From: Larimichthys crocea
Lineage: Eukaryota; Chordata; Actinopteri; Sciaenidae
Reading direction: 5' to 3'
Length of the DNA stretch: 64,000 nt
Assembly: GCF_000972845.2 (NCBI RefSeq)
Contig: NC_040017.1
Coordinates: forward strand, 24,699,606-24,763,605
Numbering within the stretch: the stretch's first letter is position 1; the number at the start of each line of letters is the position of its first letter. The translations under genes and the position numbers were made by a program. Shown piece after piece: positions 58,966-64,000 of this stretch. A model generated the notes under the pieces. That model searched no databases and was not told where the DNA came from. It saw only the letters and a program-made list of their open reading frames with translations.

Positions 58966-61900
58966 GTCTGCCACCCTGCCTCAAGTGTCCCTGAAGTGCC
59001 CTATTCAAGTCATAAGAACACTGCGGCACATTTGATACGTTGCAAGCATCTTGTAATTTGTGTTTCGTGCTCGTCACACATCCACTTATATGATTTGAGG
59101 AGGACAGTAACTCACCGTAGATTTTCTTGAGTGCAGGTGATTCATACTTCTTGTGTGCGTGTTGCAGGTGCATTTCGAAGGCGGCACAGTGGCCCAGATA
59201 GTTTACAGTGGAGATCAGGCAGACCGGGGACAGCAGCAGGTGGTTTATACAGCAGATGGGAACTCCTATACCTCTGTGGAGTCTGCAGAGCACACGCTGG
59301 TCTACATACATCCTGCAGATGGCACTCAGGTAAGATCAGATATGTATTCACCTGACATTTTGAAGCATTTAGATGCCACCCATAACTAGAACATCATGCA
59401 CCTATGTCCAAATATCACACCAGAGCTTCATATTTTCATTTAACTTTCCTTTTAGGCTGTCTTCTCTGATCAGCCACAGGTGGCGTACATTCAGCAGGAT
59501 GGTACAACCCAACAGGTGAGTTTACCAGGCACTGTCATGTCATTACATCTCTGTGTCCCACCTGGTTCTTATTGAACTTTTAAAGCAATGTGATCTCATT
59601 CGTAGGTCACAGTTTTGCTGCCCAGTGGACCGAACATGAACGCTGCCAATCTGCATGTTCTCAGTAATGTCGCAGAGGCTCCTCAAGCTATCCTGGAGCC
59701 AGTTTCCCAGGTGAGGACTGTTCACCTTTCCAAACAAGAAACATAGTATGTGTTTGTAGCAGGGAAACAGAAGTACCTGTTTAGCCCAGCAGGTAAATGG
59801 TCTAACTTTATGAAATGACACACGCAGGAGCAGCTCTCTGTGTCCAATTCGCTCCCCTCCATGGCTGACATAGCCGACCCCCCGACCAGTCCGCTAGGGG
59901 CCACGGACTCCACAGATGATTCTGACGAAGAAGAGGATGAAGACTCTGAGATGGATGACTGGGAACCTCGCGAGCCTCAATCGTTCAACCCTCACAGCCT
60001 CTGTGAGTGACGCAGTCGTAGTGTGGAGTCTTCTTCTGATCTGATTGATCTTGGAACATTAGATAAACATTACAAAAAACAAAGATGCTGCTGCTCTCTG
60101 GCTGACGTGCCAGATCTAATTCTGGACTAGGCAAACGATTTTCTTGATAAGCAATTTAATCTGAGGTTGTGTTGCATCTAAATTTATCTGTTACCATGGC
60201 AGTAAGAGAAATGAAGAGACCAATTTAATTGAATTTTATTTATAGAGAGCCAACAGAAGTTATCTCATAAGCTCACTGAAATTGAAACAAAGTGAAATTA
60301 ACGGTTCTGTTGACAGATTTGTTACATCAGTTGTGGTGATTCTGTCTTCTTCCCCTCTTTGTGGCCTCTCAGGGTGTGAGGAGTGTAGTAACGCCAACCC
60401 CACTGTGTGTCTGAAGCACGGCCCTCTGCACCCCATCCCCAACCGACCTGTCATGTCCAAAGCCCGGGCCAGCCTGCCTCTGGTCCTCTACATCGATCGC
60501 TTCCTGGGCGGGGTGTTCTCCAAGAGACGCATCCCAAAGCGCACACAGTTTGGTCCCGTAGAGGGACCCCTGGTTTCTCAGAGCGAACTGCAAGATCACT
60601 ACATTCATCTTAAAGTAAATCAGTTTCTATCTGACGGCTCTAGATGTCTCTTTAGTCGTGCGTTTTTTATTTTGTTGTAGAGCTGCACTGTTCATCTAAC
60701 TTCTGATCTCTAATCTGTTTCTTTCTCGTTGACGTAGCTGTGCATGTTGGATGCGGAGAAAGATGGAGAGAAGTCTGACGACACCTGGTTGGACCTTTCT
60801 GATGAAGATAGTTGTAACTGGATGATGTTTGTGAGACCTGCTCAGAACCACTTGGAGCAGAACCTGGTGGCCTATCAGTACGGCTCAGAGATATTTTACA
60901 CCACCATCAAGAACATCCAACCCAAACAGGAGCTCAAGGTCAGTCTTATGCGTTGAGTTGTGTATACAGTAGCTCATTTATCATCAAACAGATGAAGAAA
61001 GTCACCTCGTTTCACTCAAAAGTCGAACATCTGGTAACTGAAGAGCCAGATATCTATCTGAGGGGCTGGTGGAGAGTGAATCAGTCCCAGTAAATGAAGG
61101 ATGTCTTTGTGTTTTTGTTGATATTTCCTTCTGCAGGTGTGGTATGCGGCCTCATATGCAGAGTTTGTCAGCCAGAAGATCCACGATGTTACAGAAGAAG
61201 AGAGGAAAGGTGAGTCTCCGCACATAATGCTTAATGTTCACACCTCGTTGTCGTGGTTGTTCGTGGTCCTCACTTGTTTGTTGTTTCCTCAGTGCTCCGG
61301 GAGCAAGAGAAGAACTGGCCTTGTTATGAGTGTAACCGTCGCTTTGTGAGCTCTGAACAGCTGCAGCAACATCTCAACATGCATGACGACAAGTTAAACT
61401 CTGTTACCAGGTAAAACTTTGTTTCTTACTTTCTATTTTTACCACATTAGAACCTGTATGACTGTTTTATGTTTCCATCCTCTGTCAGATCCAGAGGCCG
61501 GGGTCGAGGAAGAGGCAGGAGGAGATTTGGGACAGGAAGACGACCAGGACGGCCTCCTAAATTTATACGTTTGGAACCACCATTAGATGCTGGTGGAGAC
61601 AAGACAACAGTAAGAGACACATTAATAATCTGTAATGATATAATTTACTTATATGTTACTGAATTACTCTCTAACAACATTTCCAATTACCTTTTTTAAT
61701 CAGGAGATGCTGGAATTGACGGAGAAGCCCCTGGAGGGGCAAGCAGAGGTAGCGCAGAACGGGCTGAAGGTGGTGGAGATGGAGCCGGAGGTGGAGCCTG
61801 TGACTGAGGCAGATGGCCAGCTTGTAGCTCCTGCAGGGGAGCCGGTCCCAGAGTCCATCACCACACCCTCCAGTACGGACCTGCCAGGTCCGCTAAAGGA

Positions 61901-63890
61901 GGACTCAGCACAGAGCAGCCAATCAGACACCCACCTCACATCTCAGGACATGCGCCGTGCCAAGAGGATACGGGTAAGACCGGAGTCTCTCTGTGTTCAC
62001 CGAAATGTTTCTGACAGTTTGTTTGGTGTCACGCTGGCCATGATTCGCTTTACAAAAAGTGTGTCTCTCTTCCTCAATGCGTGCGTTTCTCAAAGATGGA
62101 TGTGCAGGTAGGTGGGATGACAGAAAAACACGTTTTTCTTTTGTCAGTTTTCACGGTGTCGATGTTCATGTCACATTTCAGCAGATCCGTGTCAGAAACA
62201 CAGCTGGGGTTTCCTGTTGGTGTAAATTCCTCATGTTTCTCTTCCCCCGTGTCAGAATGCAGCGCTGCAGCACCTTTTCATCAGGAAGAGTTTCCGTCCT
62301 TTCAAATGCACCCACTGCGGAAAGGCCTTCCGCGACAAAGACAAACTGGACCAGCACCAGCGAGTCCATGGTCGCGATGCCTACGCCTTTTCCTGCCACA
62401 TTTGCAACAAGAGCTTCATGAGCGACTCAGCCCTGGAGGATCATCTGGTGGTCCACACGGAGAACCGCTCCTACTCATGTCTCTTGTGCCCAGAATCCTT
62501 TGAAAGGCTGGACCTGCTCAAAGACCACGTGGGGGTGCACGCCGTGGACGGCTGCTTCACCTGTCCATCCTGCAAGAAGACGTTTAGTGACTTCATCCAG
62601 GTTTGTGGTAGATGCTTCTCACAGATTGATCAAGGCAGTGTAGCCAATGAACGAAACTCTGACTACTAAATGTTCTCATCTTCAGGTGAAGAAGCATATC
62701 CGCTGCTTCCATTCAGAGAAGATCTTCCAATGCCCAGACTGTGAAAAGGCCTTCTGCCGGCCGGACAAACTGCGCTTGCACATGTTACGGCACTCTGACC
62801 GCAAAGACTTCCTGTGCTCGACATGTGGCAAACAATTCAAGGTAAGACAAATAGGAGACGGTTTGTAGTGTTAGACTGTAGATATGTGAGTTCTTATATG
62901 TGACATTTTTCCTTTTGTGACGTTAAGAGGAAAGATAAGCTGCGGGAACACATGCAGCGCATGCACAATCCTGACAGAGAGGCCAAGAAGGCCGACCGAA
63001 TCCACCGATCCAAAACCCTCAAACTGAAGGTGCCCACCACCGACTTCGAGAGCTTCATGTTCAAATGCAGAGTGTGCATGATGGGATTCAGACGCAGAGG
63101 AATGCTGGTGAGCGGAAAAAACAAAACAAATTACAGAGAGTTTTTTTTATTCATTGAGATCGAATTCCAGCACACTTAGCTTTATTTTTCTGCTTACAGG
63201 TCAATCATTTGTCCAAGCGACATCCAGAGATGCGTATTGACGATGTGCCTGAGCTAACACTGCCAATTATCAAGCCCAACAGAGACTACTTCTGCCAGTA
63301 CTGTGACAAGGTTTGTTTTCCCCATCCTGTCAGGTGCACAGTGAGTTTTGGAGAGGACTCAAAACATTTCTATTTCTACTTCACCTCAAACTGCCTGAGC
63401 TGTCAGTCTGATATTAATGAACTGATCTCTGTGCAGGTGTATAAGAGTGCCAGTAAGAGGAAAGCCCACATACTGAAGAACCACCCCGGGGCAGAATTGC
63501 CTCCCAGCATCCGTAAATTGCGTCCGGCTGCTCCCGGAGAGCCGGACCCCATGTTGAGCACACACACTCAGCTGACTGGCACCATCGCCACTGCCCCGGT
63601 CTGTTGCCCACACTGTGCTAAACAGTACAGCAGCAAGGTCAGTATAGAGCTCTGTGAAAGAGGGTATTTTACTTCCAGAGGAGATCGACTGTAGCTCTGT
63701 GTTTGCAGTAGCTCACAGTGACACTCACTTTGTCTTTGTATCTCAGACTAAGATGGTTCAGCACATCAGGAAGAAGCATCCGGAGTTTGCCCAACTCGCC
63801 AACACCATCCAGACTCCTCTGACTACAGCTGTTATCAGCAGCGCTCCTGCAGTCATCAGTGCAGATGGCACAACAGCTGAGACCGTAGTG
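58894..63890 (+). CDS. prdm10: PR domain zinc finger protein 10, 5' part, 18 coding exons, continues past the window
   Basis: Nuclear DNA-binding transcription factor of the PRDM family. The CDS joins 58894-58965, 59168-59329, 59456-59515, 59606-59710, 59828-60002, 60373-60614, 60738-60938, 61137-61209, 61293-61410, 61489-61609, 61704-61973, 62096-62107, 62256-62600, 62686-62841, 62928-63107, 63200-63310, 63437-63637 and 63747-63890, all in frame (916 codons). Layout: Q/T-rich N terminus with VVYTADG and TLVYIHP; acidic stretch about 160-180; zinc knuckle C193/C196/C204/H207; PR (SET-like) domain about 208-345; C2H2 finger 374-398; RG-rich segment and AT-hook 405-427; then nine C2H2 fingers from 555 to about 876. 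[31 protein letters not shown] and [15 protein letters not shown] identify PRDM10. The ATG has a strong context (gccATGG). The Gln-rich C terminus lies beyond 64000. Mammalian PRDM10 is known to regulate promoters such as FLCN; that is family knowledge, not seen here. Confidence 0.97.
59168..59329 (+). CDS. prdm10: prdm10 exon 3
   Basis: Residues 25-78, phase 0. Contains [33 protein letters not shown] and [13 protein letters not shown], closely matching mammalian PRDM10. Confidence 0.95.
59456..59515 (+). CDS. prdm10: prdm10 exon 4
   Basis: Residues 79-98, [20 protein letters not shown], 60 nt, phase 0, with acceptor ttttag and donor gtgagt. Confidence 0.92.
59606..59710 (+). CDS. prdm10: prdm10 exon 5
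   Basis: Residues 99-133, phase 0. [20 protein letters not shown] matches the TVVLPAATQAMNAATLHVLP segment of the mammalian protein. Confidence 0.93.
59828..60002 (+). CDS. prdm10: prdm10 exon 6, acidic region
   Basis: Residues 134-192, 175 nt, ending in phase 1. [20 protein letters not shown] precedes SFNPHSL, like the acidic DDMEEDDWDPHHPQPF of the mammalian protein. Confidence 0.93.
60003..60372 (+). other. prdm10: prdm10 intron 6
   Basis: 370 bp. About 60218-60275 (aattgaattttatttatag, then ccaacagaagttatctcat) resembles a common teleost repeat. No exon. Confidence 0.6.
60373..60614 (+). CDS. prdm10: prdm10 exon 7: zinc knuckle and PR domain
   Basis: Residues 192-272, 242 nt, phase 1 to 0. 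[20 protein letters not shown] is the zinc knuckle. [20 protein letters not shown] and [14 protein letters not shown] open the PR domain. Confidence 0.97.
60738..60938 (+). CDS. prdm10: prdm10 exon 8: PR domain core
   Basis: Residues 273-339, phase 0. [20 protein letters not shown] then [20 protein letters not shown]. The join from exon 7 makes HLK-LCMLD, where mammals have HLK-VSLDK. Confidence 0.95.
61137..61209 (+). CDS. prdm10: prdm10 exon 9: end of PR domain
   Basis: Residues 340-364, 73 nt, phase 0 to 1. [20 protein letters not shown] then EERK. Confidence 0.95.
61293..61410 (+). CDS. prdm10: prdm10 exon 10: first C2H2 finger
   Basis: Residues 364-403, 118 nt, phase 1 to 2. The finger reads [20 protein letters not shown] and H, directly after the PR domain. 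Confidence 0.95.
61489..61609 (+). CDS. prdm10: prdm10 exon 11: RG-rich segment and AT-hook
   Basis: Residues 403-443, 121 nt, phase 2 to 0. [16 protein letters not shown] leads into [13 protein letters not shown], which contains the AT-hook core RPGRPPK (residues 421-427). Confidence 0.95.
61704..61973 (+). CDS. prdm10: prdm10 exon 12: disordered linker
   Basis: Residues 444-533, 270 nt, phase 0. Low-order Glu/Pro/Ser linker, ending [11 protein letters not shown], which is conserved. The open frame runs on past the donor gtaaga but loses similarity there. Confidence 0.92.
62096..62107 (+). CDS. prdm10: prdm10 12-nt microexon
   Basis: atggatgtgcag encodes MDVQ (residues 534-537), flanked by a pyrimidine-rich acceptor (gtttctcaaag) and donor gtaggt, in phase 0. 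Between KRIR of exon 12 and NAALQHLF of exon 14, mammals have LELQ at this spot, so a four-residue piece is expected. Inclusion or skipping keeps the frame. Confidence 0.8.
62256..62600 (+). CDS. prdm10: prdm10 exon 14: zinc fingers
   Basis: Residues 538-652, phase 0. After [16 protein letters not shown] come three complete C2H2 fingers starting [20 protein letters not shown] and [10 protein letters not shown], plus the first half of a fourth, [10 protein letters not shown]. Confidence 0.96.
62686..62841 (+). CDS. prdm10: prdm10 exon 15: zinc fingers
   Basis: Residues 653-704, phase 0. Completes the previous finger (VKKHIRCFH), then [20 protein letters not shown] and the start of [11 protein letters not shown]. 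Confidence 0.96.
62928..63107 (+). CDS. prdm10: prdm10 exon 16: zinc fingers
   Basis: Residues 705-764, phase 0. [20 protein letters not shown] closes one finger; [16 protein letters not shown] begins the next. Confidence 0.96.
63200..63310 (+). CDS. prdm10: prdm10 exon 17
   Basis: Residues 765-801, phase 0. [20 protein letters not shown] ends a finger, and DYFCQYCDK starts another. Confidence 0.96.
63437..63637 (+). CDS. prdm10: prdm10 exon 18
   Basis: Residues 802-868, phase 0. [20 protein letters not shown] closes a finger, then comes the conserved [13 protein letters not shown] linker and the [12 protein letters not shown] half-finger. Confidence 0.96.
63747..63890 (+). CDS. prdm10: prdm10 exon 19, last in window
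   Basis: Residues 869-916, phase 0. [20 protein letters not shown] completes the last finger, then [14 protein letters not shown] leads toward the C-terminal region beyond the window. The donor is gtgaga. Confidence 0.94.
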
Positions 63891-64000
63891 GTGAGAAAGA
63901 GTTACAAACATACACGTTGAGCTCAGCGGATTTCAGTAAAATAAGTATTACATAAACAAAAAAAAGTGGTAATAGAAAAGAACAAACCCACTCTGCAAAT

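Noticed and set aside
61974..62111. Extension of prdm10 exon 12 past its donor
   Set aside because: The sequence after KRIR (VRPESLCV...) has no similarity to PRDM10 and a good gtaaga donor is present.
1..64000. tRNA, rRNA, CRISPR or phage-like features
   Set aside because: No tRNA internal promoter pair, no rRNA-like stretch, and no regularly spaced repeats were seen; microsatellites are the only tandem arrays.

Overview
This is a vertebrate, almost certainly teleost fish, genomic window. Multi-exon genes with GT-AG introns, microsatellites and several dispersed repeat types familiar from teleost genomes support that. It holds two genes in head-to-head (divergent) arrangement. I saw no prokaryotic features, tRNA, rRNA or CRISPR array.

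Minus strand, 54034 to 5883: a complete amyloid precursor-like protein 2 gene (aplp2). I could assemble it from 17 coding exons into a 757-residue protein, close to the length of the mammalian orthologue. Every exon joins in frame. The order is signal peptide, E1 (growth-factor-like plus copper-binding), long acidic stretch, Kunitz protease-inhibitor domain, E2, juxtamembrane linker, one transmembrane helix and a short tail with the NPTY sorting motif. Intron 1 is about 23.5 kb and fills 30481-53962. The part below 5883 is 3' UTR plus intergenic DNA with repeats.

Plus strand, 57.7 kb to the right edge: the 5' two-thirds of prdm10, a PR-domain zinc-finger transcription factor. A noncoding first exon ends at 57754, the ATG is at 58894, and 18 coding exons are visible, including a 12-nt microexon. 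Together they encode 916 residues, through the tenth zinc finger. The C-terminal transactivation part lies outside the window. APLP2 and PRDM10 are also neighbours in human (11q24), so this is conserved synteny.

The 3.7 kb between the aplp2 ATG and prdm10 exon 1 holds a fragment of a dispersed repeat, a (TCTA)n array, four CTCF-like motifs and an RFX X-box-like site. Non-coding points of interest elsewhere are a 57-bp near-perfect hairpin in the intron after the Kunitz exon, an inverted pair of teleost repeats beside exon 5, a degraded LINE fragment, and a possible homeodomain-site-rich element in intron 3. I found no undescribed gene system. The window reads as an ordinary vertebrate locus with some noteworthy details.
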